64,000 nucleotides of DNA. Origin: Pseudognaphalium luteoalbum. Lineage: Eukaryota > Streptophyta > Magnoliopsida > Asterales > Asteraceae. Location: positions 24,601,266-24,665,265 of the forward strand of contig OY730198.1 of the NCBI GenBank assembly GCA_963422505.1, in the 5' to 3' direction. The position numbers and the translations under genes were made by a program. Positions 1-10,238 of this stretch are shown piece by piece (the first letter of the stretch is position 1; each line of letters opens with the position of its first letter). Under the pieces are notes generated by a model. The model made no database searches, was not told the origin of the DNA, and saw nothing but the letters and a program-made list of their open reading frames with translations.

Positions 1-1328
1 ATGGATAAATAGAACTCGAGATAAAAATTTGGAAAGTGTCGGGTGTCAAACATGTGAGTTCGGTGACATGCGTTCATTTGAAAATTCATAACTAAAGTTT
101 TACTAAACTTCACCAGATGAGTAAATAGGGGAATTAAAGCTAACGAAATTATATAACTTTTCCAACTGGTTTCATATATTTTTGTTGTTTATTCTTCGAG
201 ATATGACCAGTTCTTTTTGACCCATTTTCCTGTCAGGATTTTCAGACTGTACATGTACTTTTGTATCCATTTGTTAAAATAGCTATACACCTCAGAAAAA
301 TATGAGGTTTACGGTTTTGGAAACTAGACTCGATGAGCTTCATTTTAGAGCCAAGAAACATGAGATTTCGTTAAGTTATGGGTCAGATATCGTCGATCTA
401 AGTCGATCTAGAGTATTGTCCAGCGGTTAATGTCATTATTCGATGGGTAAACATTTATTCAAACGATTTTTGAGGTGTTCTTGGACATAATCACTGGTGA
501 GGCCATATCTAGCATGTTTATATATGTTATCTAAGTAAATACAAAGAAGGTTTAGAGAGTTATACCAAAGAAATGCAGCTTAAGAGTCGAAAAGGTTGAA
601 GGAGGGCTGCTGCTGTCTTCTTTGGCTTCGTGCTTGTAAAACCGACTGAGATGGTGTTAGATTGTGGTGGTTTTTGGTGGTGGTTCTTGGAAGAGATGGG
701 GGAGGAGAGTGGTGGTTCGTTTTTAGAGAGAGAGGGCAGAGAAATTAGTGGGTGAAAGGAAAGGGAGTGTGTGTGTAGATGAGAAGAAATGGGGGGGTTG
801 AGTGTGTAAGTAACAAAGGAAGGAAGAGTCAAAGGCATGGGGTGGGCTCTTGGGGCAGATTTTCTGCACAAATTTCGTGGGTCCCACCCCCAAGTAGTTG
901 TTTAATTCATTTCCCAAAAGTTACGTTAGGCTCGGTGTTCGTCTACCCGATCGTTTTACGTTTTAGTTAATCGTATAACGTTTTATATAATACGTTTTGT
1001 TAACGATTTCAAGTATGATATTTTTACTTGAAGTATTTCTTCAAAATACTCATTAGTGAGTTATAAGATATACTTTGACTTTATCTCATCCGTCGGGCGC
1101 GTTTGTTTGGATAAATCCACATTATTTTTGATTGTTTGTCACCAACGTCTGAAGTATTGTGTCGGGATCCGCCCGATATGAAAACGCACGATTTAATCAA
1201 ATCGCGTACGTGTGTACATATATTAGGATATATCAATACACAAAATGATACATATAATTAATCCTAATTACATGTATTTGCACATATGATTAGGCACTAA
1301 ATATAGTCCTAATTTGACGGGTGTTACA
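1..1328 (-). repeat. Element A 3' LTR, partial (U3 side)
   Basis: Matches 8911-10238 with six substitutions and no net indel. It ends GGGTGTTACA, the inverse of the TGTAACACCC that begins the element on the minus strand. A CT-rich stretch on the minus strand (about 660-800) resembles a plant 5' leader, so transcription may start near here; this is inference. The rest of this LTR lies left of the window. Confidence 0.93.
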
Positions 1329-1339
1329 TTCTCCCCTTG
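1329..1339 (-). other. Element A polypurine tract
   Basis: On the minus strand this reads CAAGGGGAGAA directly before the 3' LTR start TGTAACACCC. An identical tract sits at the same place in element D. It would prime plus-strand DNA synthesis. Confidence 0.85.
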
Positions 1340-1362
1340 TTAAAAGAATTTCGTCCCGAAAT

Positions 1363-2133
1363 TTAGTTCTGAGTCGTGGTATGAGGGGAGTCCGTGAACA
1401 AGTGTGGATATTTGAGTCGCATTTGGTCTTCCCGTTCCCAAGTGAATTCCGGACCACGCCGCGATTTCCACCGGACTCTGACGATGGGAATACGACTTTG
1501 CTTAAGTTGTTTGACCTCCCGGTCCATGATTTCAATAGGTTCTTCAACAAAGTGAAGCTTTTCGTTGACGCGAATCTCGTCAAGGGGGATAATAAGTGTC
1601 TCATCAGACAGACATTTCTTTAAATTTGAAATGTGAAAAGTAGGATGCACACTGCTGAGTTCGGATGGCAGTTGCAATCGATAAGCCACGGGACCAATCC
1701 TTTCGAGGATCTCAAAGGGTCCAATGTATCTGGGGTTTAACTTCCCGCGTTTGCCAAAACGAATCACGCCTTTCCAAGGTGATACTTTCAGGAGTACTCG
1801 ATCCCCAACCTGGAACTCGAGTGGTTTGCGTCTCACGTCAGCATAACTTTTCTGACGATCACGGGCGGCTTTGAGCCGGTTCTGAATTTCAGAGATTTTC
1901 TCTGTGGTTTCGTGTATGAGCTCGGGACCAGTGAGTTGGCTGTCTCCCACTTCAGTCCAGCAAATCGGTGATCGGCTCTTACAACCGTAAAGTGCCTCGA
2001 ATGGTGCAGCTTTTATGCTGGCATGATAGCTGTTGTTGTAGGAAAACTCGCACAATGGCAGATGTCTTTCCCAGTTGGCACCGAAATCAACTACGCAAGC
2101 TCGTAGCATATCTTCCAGTGTTTGGATGGTTCA
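1363..2133 (-). pseudogene. Element A integrase C-terminal part with chromodomain-like tail
   Basis: This is the last part of the pol polyprotein, cut off from the rest by an in-frame TGA at 2131-2133. It begins in the region after the integrase catalytic Glu (LEDMLRACVVDFG), continues through the GDRVLLKVSPWKG motif and the GPFEILERIGPVAYRL block that follows the core in Ty3 integrases, and ends with a chromodomain-like tail around RVRWKSRRGPEFTWERED. In chromoviruses this tail is thought to guide insertion to particular chromatin. The match to element D (35490-36026) runs through the whole segment. The stop lies where D has CGA, so it fits a single C-to-T change. Confidence 0.92.
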
Positions 2134-2682
2134 TTCACTTTGGCCATCGGTTTGAGGATGGTACGCGGTACTCATATCGAGACGAGTACCCAATAATTTC
2201 TGAAGTGATTGCCAAAAGTGAGATGTGAAACGAGCGTCTCTGTCGGAGATAATTGAGATTGGGACACCGTGTCGAGTAACGATCTCCTTGACATAGATTT
2301 GTGAAAGGCGCTCCATTTTATCGGTTTCCTTGATTGCAAGGAAGTGAGTGGATTTAGTGAGACGGTCGACGATCACCCAAATGGTATCACAACCGCTCGG
2401 TGACTTGGGCAATTTGGTTATGAAGTCCATAGTGATTTGCTCCCATTTCCACTCGGGAATACTGGGTTGTTGGAGCAATCCGGAAGGTTTTTGATGTTCA
2501 ACCTTGACCTTGGAACAGGTAAGGCACTTGCTGACATAGCCGGCAATTTCGGCTTTCATGTTCGGCCACCAATAGAGTTCCTTGATGCCGTGATACATTT
2601 TATCGGATCCAGGATGGATAGAATATTTGGACTTATGAGCTTCGTCCATCACTAAGTCTCGCAGGTTTCCAAAGGCAGGCAA
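2131..2682 (-). pseudogene. Element A integrase: zinc-binding and catalytic core
   Basis: An internal pol segment in the same frame as its neighbours, bounded by stops at 2131-2133 and 2689-2691. The N-terminal HHCC zinc domain is visible: DEAHKSKYSIHPG, then KCLTCSK. The catalytic DDE triad follows: Asp in ITMDFITKLP, Asp in IISDRDARFTS, and Glu in HPQTDGQSE, the last residues before the stop. All catalytic residues are therefore present. Integrase would join LTR ends to host DNA in the nucleus, giving 5-bp target duplications. Element D carries the same segment at 36033-36818. Confidence 0.92.
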
Positions 2683-2688
2683 CCAGAT

Positions 2689-3813
2689 TCAGTTCATGAA
2701 GTACCTAACTCCATTAGGTTTGATTTCAAATTGCTTATCCATGCCTCGCAAGGCTTCATTCTTAACATTCTCGGGTTTCAAAGCTTCGAGTTGAGCAGGG
2801 TGAATCTGAATGGTGAGGTCATTATGAATAGTCATAATGAGAGCTCGGACTCGTAGCGGTTTTACACACTCCTTGCGGCTGAGGGCATCGGCAACAACAT
2901 TTGCCTTACCAGGATGATAACGGATCTCGCAGTCATAATAGGTGAGTAATTCGACCCACCGACGTTGTCTCATGTTGAGATCCTTTTGGTCAAAGATGTG
3001 CTGGAGGCTTTTGTGGTCGGTAAAGATGGTGCACTTAGTGCCGTAGAGGTAATGCCTCCAGATTTTGAGAGCAAAGACAACAGCTCCCAACTCAAGATCG
3101 TGGGTGGTGTAGTTCTTTTCATGAATTTTGAGTTGTCGTGAAGCGTAAGCAATCACTTTGTCTCGTTGCATCAGCACGCAACCAAGACCTTGATGAGAAG
3201 CATCGCAGTATACCACGAAGTCATCAGTGCCTTCGGGTAAAGATAGAATCGGAGCACTGCAAAGCTTTTGTTTCAGAAGTTGGAATGCTGACTCTTGTTT
3301 ATCAGTCCAGTTGAACTTTTTGTCTTTCTGAGTCAGGGTTGTGAGTGGTTGAGCTATTTTTGAGAAATTCTCAATGAATCGCCGATAGTACCCGGCCAAC
3401 CCCAAGAATTGGCGTACCTCGGTGGGAGTGGTTGGCGCTTGCCAGTTTTTGATGGCTTCTATTTTCGATGGATCAACATGGATTCCTTGACTATTGACAA
3501 CATGCCCAAGGAATTGAACGGATTCTATCCAGAATTCACACTTGGAGAATTTGGCATATAACTCCTCGTGTCTGAGTAATGCTAGAATGGTTTTGAGGTG
3601 TTGCGCGTGTTCTTGTTCGTTTCGTGAGTATATGAGGATGTCATCGATAAAGACAATGACGAACTTGTCAAGGTAAGGTTTGCACACCCGATTCATCAGA
3701 TCCATGAATACCGCCGGTGCGTTGGTTAAGCCGAATGGCATCACTTGGAATTCGTAATGCCCGTAGCGAGTTCGAAAAGCTGTTTTTGGAATGTCGGTGT
3801 CGCGAACTCTGAG
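2689..3813 (-). pseudogene. Element A reverse transcriptase (C-terminal part) and RNase H
   Basis: Continues the pol frame from the gag-PR-RT segment after an in-frame TAA at 3814-3816. The catalytic RT motif is intact (VIVFIDDILIYSR, near 3640-3651), after MPFGLTNAPAVFMDLMNRV. RT connection and RNase H follow: FLGLAGYYRRFIENF, VVYCDASHQGLGCVLMQ, TDHKSLQHIFDQ, and NVVADALSRKE at the end of RNase H. The segment ends at a TGA at 2689-2691. The nucleotide break at 3814 sits where element D has CAA. RT would copy the RNA from a tRNA-Met primer in the cytoplasmic particle. Confidence 0.93.
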
Positions 3814-5820
3814 TTAATGATATCCTGACCGAAGGTCGATCTTCGAATAAATACTCGACCCTTGTAGCTGGTCAAATAGGTCATCAATACGAGGGAGTGG
3901 ATACCTGTTTTTGACGGTCAATTTGTTCAATTCTCGGTAGTCGATACACATTCGGAAGGAACCGTCCTTCTTTTTCACAAATAAGACCGGAGCTCCCCAA
4001 GGTGAGGAACTCGGCCTAATGAATCCTCGATCCAGGAGCTCCTGTAGCTGGGTAGAAAGCTCCTGAAGTTCGGATGAGGCTAAGCGGTAAGGTGCTCGGG
4101 CTACTGGTGCGGCACCCGGCACAAGATCGATCGAGAACTCAACCTGTCTAGTCGGAGGTAGACCAGGTAGTTCTTCCGGGAAGACTTCGGGAAAGTCTCT
4201 AACTATTGGCACATCCTCAAGTCGTTTCTCTTCTGACTTTTTCTCGGTGATGTGTGCGAGGATGGCAGGATATCCCTTTCTGAGAAACTTTCGGGTTTTC
4301 AGACAAGAGATGATGTTCAGTCCCGTCCTGCCGGTCTCCCCTTGTATGACTAATGTTCTACCAGCAGCGAGAGGAATACGGACGACTTTTTCAAAATAAA
4401 CGATCTCAGCTCGGTATTTGGACAACCAGTCCATCCCGACAATGATGTCAAAGCTTCCGATCTCGACGGGTATAAGGTCAATAGAGAAAAGTTCATCGGC
4501 GAGATTTAGAGTGCAATTAGGTATTACACTGTGGGTCTGAATGAGTTTACCATTAGCTAGTTCAACAATATACTTATCGTCTAATGCAACAGGGATGATG
4601 TCAAGTAGTGGGCAAAATTCATGGGAAATAAAACTTCTATCCGCACCGGTATCAAAAAGAACAGAGGCAGTAAGATTGTTGAGGAGAAACATACCCGTGA
4701 CCACGTTCGGGTCTTGACGGGCATCTCCCGAATTCAGAACAAAGGCTCTTCCCCTTGCATTGTTGTTGTTATTGTTTCCATTCTTCAGCTTCGGGCAGTC
4801 ATTTCTGAAATGCCCAGTGAGGCCGCATTCAAAGCAGGCTCTAGGCTGATTGGGGTTGTTGTTGTTGCGGTTGTTACTGTTGTTGCTGGTGTTGTTGTTG
4901 TTTCTAGGGGCTCGACAGTCCCTGCTAGAATGCCCGTACCTCTTGCAGTTGTTGCAAGGAGTACTGCAAGGACCCTCGTGGTGACGGTCACACTTTGAGC
5001 AATGAGGTTTGCTCCCGGTGTAACCTTTCTTTTCCCCAGTTTCGGAGGAGTAAGCCCTGACAGTCTCGGGCTTCTTGGAGGTTGGTGGGTTGTTAGGGTT
5101 TCCAGAAAATTTCCTCTTGTTGTTAGAGGAGGTAGTTGATGTTTCACGACTGACAATCATAGCCATGAGTTCATGTGCCAGCCGAATGGCACTGTGGATG
5201 GTGGTTGGTCGTGATGAGGCGACATTTCCCTGAATGCTCTTGGGAAGGCCACGGATGTACTTCTTGATGCGTTTTTCGTCCGTGTCGACCAAACCCGGAC
5301 ATAGGAGAGCAAGTTGCTGGAATTTTGTGGTGTATCCAGCAATGTCGTTACCTTGCACAGTCAAGTGCCAGAATTCTTCCTCCAACCTGTGGAGTTCTTC
5401 AGTGGGACAGTATTCATCTCTTAGCATTTTCTTCAGCTCTGCCCAGGGAAGTTGGTTAGCTACCTCGATCCCCACAGAACTGGCATGAGTGTTCCACCAG
5501 GTTAAAGCACCTTCTTGAAAGGTGTAAGCAGCAAATTTGACCTTGTTGTCTTCCGTGCAGTTGCACAGGCCGAAGACAGACTCGGTCCTCTCGATCCATC
5601 TGATTAGACCGATGGCACCTTCCGTGCCCTTGAAGTTCAGCGGTTTGCAGCTGAGGAAGTCCTTGTAGGAACAAGGTTTGACAACAGGTGTGACTTCGGG
5701 AGTCTCAGTATTCCTGCTTGAGTTTTGAGGGGAGTCTCGAGTGGCTAGGGCTTCGGCCACAGCTCGGGATACTATGGCAGCATGCTCAGCATCACTGTAA
5801 CTCTTCTTCTTTGGCGGCAT
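3814..5820 (-). pseudogene. Element A gag, protease and N-terminal reverse transcriptase
   Basis: An open frame of 668 codons from an ATG at 5820 (MPPKKKSYSD) to a TAA at 3814. Gag capsid region at about residues 75-220 (RWIERTESVF, ALTWWN, YTTKFQQLA). Two CCHC zinc knuckles follow, CNNCKRYGHSSRDC at about 289-302 and CFECGLTGHFRNDC at about 329-342, separated by Asn-rich low complexity. A third Cys/His cluster (CSKCDRHHEGPC) precedes them. Aspartic protease: LFDTGADRSFIS at about 388-399 and IIVGMDWLSKY at about 459-469. RT begins near residue 560 (FIRPSSSPWGAP, CIDYRELNKLT). Gag and pol share one frame with no frameshift. The chosen ATG matches the MPP- start of the gags in B and D. Confidence 0.95.
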
Positions 5821-6189
5821 AGTTCTTCAAAAGATAAATGAAAGGTACATAAGAAATAGTACCAAAATAATAAGCTCGATGGGTGTACACATATTTAAGC
5901 GGTAATATGCGACATTATAAGAAATAATCATAAAGTAGAAACAGTGGAAGAAACTGTCAATACATAACATGAAGCTGATTGATCATAGAAAATCTCTAGT
6001 TAGAGTCTCGAGAGTCATGACTTAAAAGTCTTACAAAAGCATCAGAAATTGTTACATCCGGTTCGAATGATAAGAGTTTCTCAAAAGACTACATAATATG
6101 GGGAGTACAAAAGGTACCAGGAATTGTTACATCCGGTTCGCATTACATAGGTCCTATGAAAGCATAATAAGGTACAGGTTCAGCCTAAG
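5821..6189 (-). other. Element A spacer between upstream ORF and gag
   Basis: A 369-base noncoding stretch on the minus strand between the upstream ORF stop and the gag ATG. It holds a short direct repeat, GTTACATCCGGTTCG, near 6051-6066 and 6125-6140. I see no coding sequence in it. Confidence 0.6.
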
Positions 6190-6681
6190 CTAATCCTGGC
6201 GTAGATCAAGTTGTGGCAGTAGTGTGGTGAGATGGTCCACAGATTCTGCAAGTCTGCTAACCATTCGGAGGGCGTCCTCGGCTTCCCTTAGACGTGTCTC
6301 GCACTGGTTCAGCCTTGACTGTAGGATGGAGATTTCATTTCGGTTGCCAATCACTTGATTGTGGACAACCTCCATGGTTTCGATGGTTTCACCCAGACGA
6401 TTGTCAAGGGTGTTCATGTGGTTGATTGTGTGTTCATGATCCTCGGAGACTTGATTGATGCGTTCAAGTGATGTGAGTCTCCAGTTTTCGTTGGTTTCTT
6501 GAAGTTCGATATCCATAGCGCCAAGTCGTTGTTCCTGACGGTCTAGTCTAGCGGCCAAGGCCGGTAGAGTGAGGTTGTTTGGATACGGGCCAGCTCGAGG
6601 CAACCTGTTGTTCCTCCTAGCTACCCTCGGGTTCTGCGACCCAGATTGAGTGTATGATGAATTGTGTGGTGTGTTTGCCAT
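6190..6681 (-). CDS. Element A upstream ORF: coiled-coil protein of unknown function
   Basis: An intact 163-codon ORF before gag, in the same orientation. Its first ~45 residues are polar and Arg/Pro/Asn-rich. From about residue 45 to 155 the sequence looks like a long heptad-rich coiled coil (ARLDRQEQRLGAMDIELQET, then SRLNQCETRLREAEDALRMV). I see no zinc knuckle, protease motif or membrane segment. Element D has a clear homologue of 173 codons (40092-40613), sharing MDIELQET, NWRLT, LERINQVSE, LGETIETM and NRNEIS. B has a different protein in the same slot. Extra upstream ORFs are known in some plant retrotransposons, but I do not recognise a function. The ATG sits just after a conserved CTTTGTCTCAG that could be a 3' splice site. 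Confidence 0.75.
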   Translation of the reverse strand: MANTPHNSSYTQSGSQNPRVARRNNRLPRAGPYPNNLTLPALAARLDRQEQRLGAMDIELQETNENWRLTSLERINQVSEDHEHTINHMNTLDNRLGETIETMEVVHNQVIGNRNEISILQSRLNQCETRLREAEDALRMVSRLAESVDHLTTLLPQLDLRQD

Positions 6682-7058
6682 TCTGAGACAAAGCGTTAGA
6701 AAGAGTGAGGCCTATATTCATATAATACATATATAATATAGCCTAAGATATTTAGCGAGAACGAGGCCTATCTATGTGTATATATATATATATATATCAC
6801 ATAATAGCCTAAGGTGTCTAACACAGACAAGTTTGAGTCCCGGTTTCTCTCGTGGTCAGAGTCAACTAGTGTATCCTGTTCAGTCATGATTCCTTTCAGG
6901 TTTCTCATCATATTCTTTTAATTGTACATAGTTGATCAGGCTATGTTAAATTAAACTAATACAATGCAGTCACTGAACCTAATCATACCTAATGAGGAAT
7001 ACTGCCTAACGGTCATAGTCTAGGCTCACTAAATGCAACCTAGTTCACTATAACCTTA
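6682..7058 (-). other. Element A 5' leader with (TA)n microsatellite
   Basis: Untranslated stretch between the primer site and the upstream ORF. It contains a TA run near 6779-6797; element D has a longer run in the same place (near 40711-40737). Immediately upstream of the ORF, the minus strand reads TTTCTAACGCTTTGTCTCAG, which has a branch-point-like CTAAC and a pyrimidine-rich tract ending in AG. Confidence 0.6.
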
Positions 7059-7072
7059 GGCTCTGATACCAA
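7059..7072 (-). promoter_or_regulatory. Element A primer binding site (initiator tRNA-Met)
   Basis: On the minus strand it reads TTGGTATCAGAGCC, complementary to the 3' end of plant initiator tRNA-Met. It lies two bases inside the right LTR, as expected for minus-strand priming. Confidence 0.92.
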
Positions 7073-7863
7073 TCTATAACACCCCCAAATTTATTGTTTA
7101 GCGGAAGCAAGATTTGGGTGTTACTAATCAATAACAAAGCACATAAGATAAAGCGAACGACTCTAAATGCGTCGTTTAAAACCATTACATAGATAATATA
7201 AAAGTTTTACATTGTTGTTCTTGTTACAATAGCTCATAGCTAAAAGTAAAAGATTCTAAGGCATATCTAATTGTACAAAGTATAGAAATGCATATGAATC
7301 TTCTGAAATCTGAATGCGACTTGAGCTAATATGTCATGAGCAGATCTACTACTGCTGGGTACCTGAGAATACATGCTAAAAGGTCAGCTAAAAAGCTGGT
7401 GAGCTCACAGGTGTAAACTGATGAAATCCATGTTATGAACCACAAGATTTAGTTTAATGATTTGCAAACATGTAAATAAAATATGAGTGTATATTATTGC
7501 CATGAGCACATAGTTTGAGCTTAACTGAGTGTGCCAGGATCCACATTCAAGGACCTGATCGAGTTTGCCCCCGGCATGTGCCTAATCTACACATGTATGA
7601 ACAAATGAAAATGCATCCGTTCGACCGCAGTCGTGGTAGCGCGACTACCCCGGACGGGGATTGTCAATCCCATATGGTACCATACACTAACATTCACGCT
7701 ATCGCAATATAAACAAACTATGTTGTGAGGGACTTCATGATTAGATAAAACAAACTCATGCAATCAATATATCGATGTTTCGTACTTGTGTTCATATGTA
7801 AAACAAATCTGAGCATGTATTCCCACCCCTGGGTTGAAAACAGTAAAAATGAGGGGCTATGAG

Positions 7864-7873
7864 ACTCACCTGA
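7864..7873 (-). promoter_or_regulatory. Putative 5' splice site in element A LTR
   Basis: The minus strand reads TCAGGTGAGT, a full match to the plant donor consensus. GTGAGT recurs at the corresponding place in LTRs B, C and D. With the AG before the upstream ORF it would define a leader intron of about 1.19 kb. Prediction only. Confidence 0.4.
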
Positions 7874-8207
7874 GCCTTTGCGTTTATGTCAATAAACGTG
7901 AGTCGAGTGCTAAACAGCTGGTAGGTTCTCCGAACCCGTAACCTTCTAATGTCCTAGACATATAAGGCTATATAAGTAGATGTCCCGTAAGACCATCCAT
8001 GCTAGTGTTCATCCCACTAGTTATGTCCAAATACGTTTGGTTGGTGTTTAAAAGTGTATACGGCCCGTTGGTGATACGTTTGACTTTAATTATAAATCTT
8101 CCGTAAGGTTTTCTTATGGTTATTCATAAGTATCGTTTGGAGAATATTATATGTGACAGTAAGATACTTATATATACGTACATATATATATACCCGTGAA
8201 TGTCCCA

Positions 8208-8775
8208 TCCGACAATAGTCTTTCGTAAGGTATGTATATTTATTCGTGATTATCTATCCGATAATAAGAGTTTTATTTAAGTGTTTTACTCATCCGGCAA
8301 TAGTGTTTGCGCCAATGTGTAAGTACTCGGGTCATGGGTTATTCGACAATCATGATTTGGATCCGTGAATATGGATCCGTCAATAAGTAATCACGGCTAC
8401 ATTTTATCCGATATTAAGGTTTTCGTGTCACTCTATCCGACAATTAAAGCTTCCGAGAATAAGAGTTTTATTTCCGTGATTAGTTCCGACAATGATATAC
8501 GATAATGATGAGGATTTTATTTAAGTTTTATTCCGACAATGATAATGGTATTTTGCTCCGTGAGTATTGGTCCGACAATGGTATTCACGGACAATACTTG
8601 GGCTTTGCGATACTGTTCATGCGACAATAATGAGGATTCACGGGTTTGTGCGATCCGACAATCGACTTTATTCACGGAATGGTTCGACAATGAGGTTATT
8701 CATGGACTTTTGGTATTCACGGAATGCCTAATCCGACAATAGGCATTGTCGGATTTTGGCATTCACGGACAGAAG
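8208..8775. repeat. TCCGACAAT / CCGTGAAT repeat array in LTR A
   Basis: About 14 copies of TCCGACAAT or one-to-two-base variants are scattered over 570 bp and interleaved with CCGTGAAT or its complement ATTCACGG. Near the end, two copies in opposite orientation make a perfect 11-bp stem with a 4-base loop (8730-8755: AATCCGACAAT, AGGC, ATTGTCGGATT). The spacing is irregular, so this is not a simple tandem satellite. Confidence 0.85.
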
Positions 8776-10238
8776 GTTCGTAGTTCAGTAAGGTTTTTCA
8801 CTCAATTTCATTTAATTATTTGATTAAGTAAAAGTTAGTTAAAATTAATGGAATTTTTATATGATGTTCCCCTATGTCTTAGCTTTATAAATTATATTTT
8901 TACATGCGGAATGGATAAATAGAACTCGAGATAAAAATTTGGAAAGTGTCGGGTGTCAAACATGTGAGTTCGGTGACATGCGTTCATTTGAAAATTCATA
9001 ACTAAAGTTTTACTAAACTTCACCAGATGAGTAAATAGGGGAATTAAAGCTAACGAAATTATCTAACTTTTCCAACTGGTTTCATATATTTTTGTTGTTT
9101 ATTCTTCGAGATATGACCAGTTCTTTTTGACCCATTTTCCTGTCAGGATTTTCAGACTGTACATGTACTTTTGTATCCATTTGTTAAAATAGCTATACAC
9201 CTCAGAAAAATATGAGGTTTACGGTTTTGGAAACTAGACTCGATGAGCTTCATTTTAGAGCCAAGAAACATGAGATTTCGTTAAGTTATGGGTCAGATAT
9301 CGTCGATCTAAGTCGATCTAGAGTATTGTCCAGTGGTTAATGTCATTATTCGATGGGTAAACATTTATTCAAACGATTTTTGAGGTGTTCTTGGACATAA
9401 TCAGTGGTGAGTCCATATCTAGCATGTTTATATATGTTATCTAAGTAAATACAAAGAAGGTTTAGAGAGTTATACCAAAGAAATGCAGCTTAAGAGTCGA
9501 AAAGGTTGAAGGAGGGCTGCTGCTGTCTTCTTTGGCTTCGTGCTTGTAAAACCGACTGAGATGGTGTTAGATTGTGGTGGTTTTTGGTGGTGGTTCTTGG
9601 AAGAGATGGGGGAGGAGAGTGGTGGTTCGTTTTTAGAGAGAGAGGGCAGAGAAGTTAGTGGGTGAAAGGAAAGGGAGTGTGTGTGTAGATGAGAAGAAAT
9701 GGGGGGGTTGAGTGTGTAAGTAACAAAGGAAGGAAGAGTCAAAGGCATGGGGTGGGCTCTTGGGGCAGATTTTCTGCACAAATTTCGTGGGTCCCACCCC
9801 CAAGTAGTTGTTTAATTCATTTCCCAAAAGTTACGTTAGGCTCGGTGTTCGTCTACCCGATCGTTTTACGTTTTAGTTAATCGTATAACGTTTTATATAA
9901 TACGTTTTGTTAACGATTTCAAGTATGATATTTTTACTTGAAGTATTTCTTCAAAATACTCATTAGTGAGTTATAAGATATACTTTGACTTTATCTCATC
10001 CGTCGGACGCGTTTGTTTGGATAAATCCACATTATTTTTGATTGTTTGTCACCAACGTCTGAAGTATTGTGTCGGGATCCGCCCGATATGAAAACGCACG
10101 ATTTAATCAAATCGCGTACGTGTGTACATATATTAGGATATATCAATACACAAAATGATACATATAATTAATCCTAATTACATGTATTTGCACATATGAT
10201 TAGGCACTAAATATAGTCCTAATTTGACGGGTGTTACA

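Larger units (their letters stand above)
1..10238 (-). mobile_element. Element A: Ty3/gypsy chromovirus (Tekay/Del type), 3' LTR cut by window edge
   Basis: Seen: two near-identical LTR segments (1-1328 and 8911-10238, constant offset 8910), a polypurine tract directly inside the left LTR, a tRNA-Met primer site inside the right LTR, and gag-PR-RT-RH-IN coding sequence between them, all on the minus strand. Domain order with integrase after RT makes it Ty3; the integrase ends in a chromodomain-like tail, as in Tekay-type chromoviruses. The right end interrupts element B's protease, so A is the later insertion. Only six mismatches are visible over 1328 aligned LTR bases, indicating a recent insertion. 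Pol carries three in-frame stops, so this copy is not autonomous as it stands. Confidence 0.95.
7075..10238 (-). repeat. Element A 5' LTR, complete (3164 bp)
   Basis: Runs from the primer-site side (7075) to the boundary with element B (10238). On the plus strand the ends read TATAACACCC and GGGTGTTACA, so the terminal inverted repeat is 10 bp, with one substitution damaging the inner TG. The first 50 bases form an inverted repeat (ACACCCCCAAAT with ATTTGGGTGT). The 5 bases outside the right end are GGTTC; the matching duplicate lies left of the window. The LTR contains the TCCGACAAT array and a putative splice donor. A 103-codon frame in the CT-rich part occurs in both LTRs but has no coding character. 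Confidence 0.93.

Noticed and set aside
560..871. 103-codon minus-strand frame, repeated at 9470-9781
   Set aside because: It lies in the CT-rich part of LTR A, has Ser/Pro/Leu low complexity from base composition, and no homologue in LTR D.
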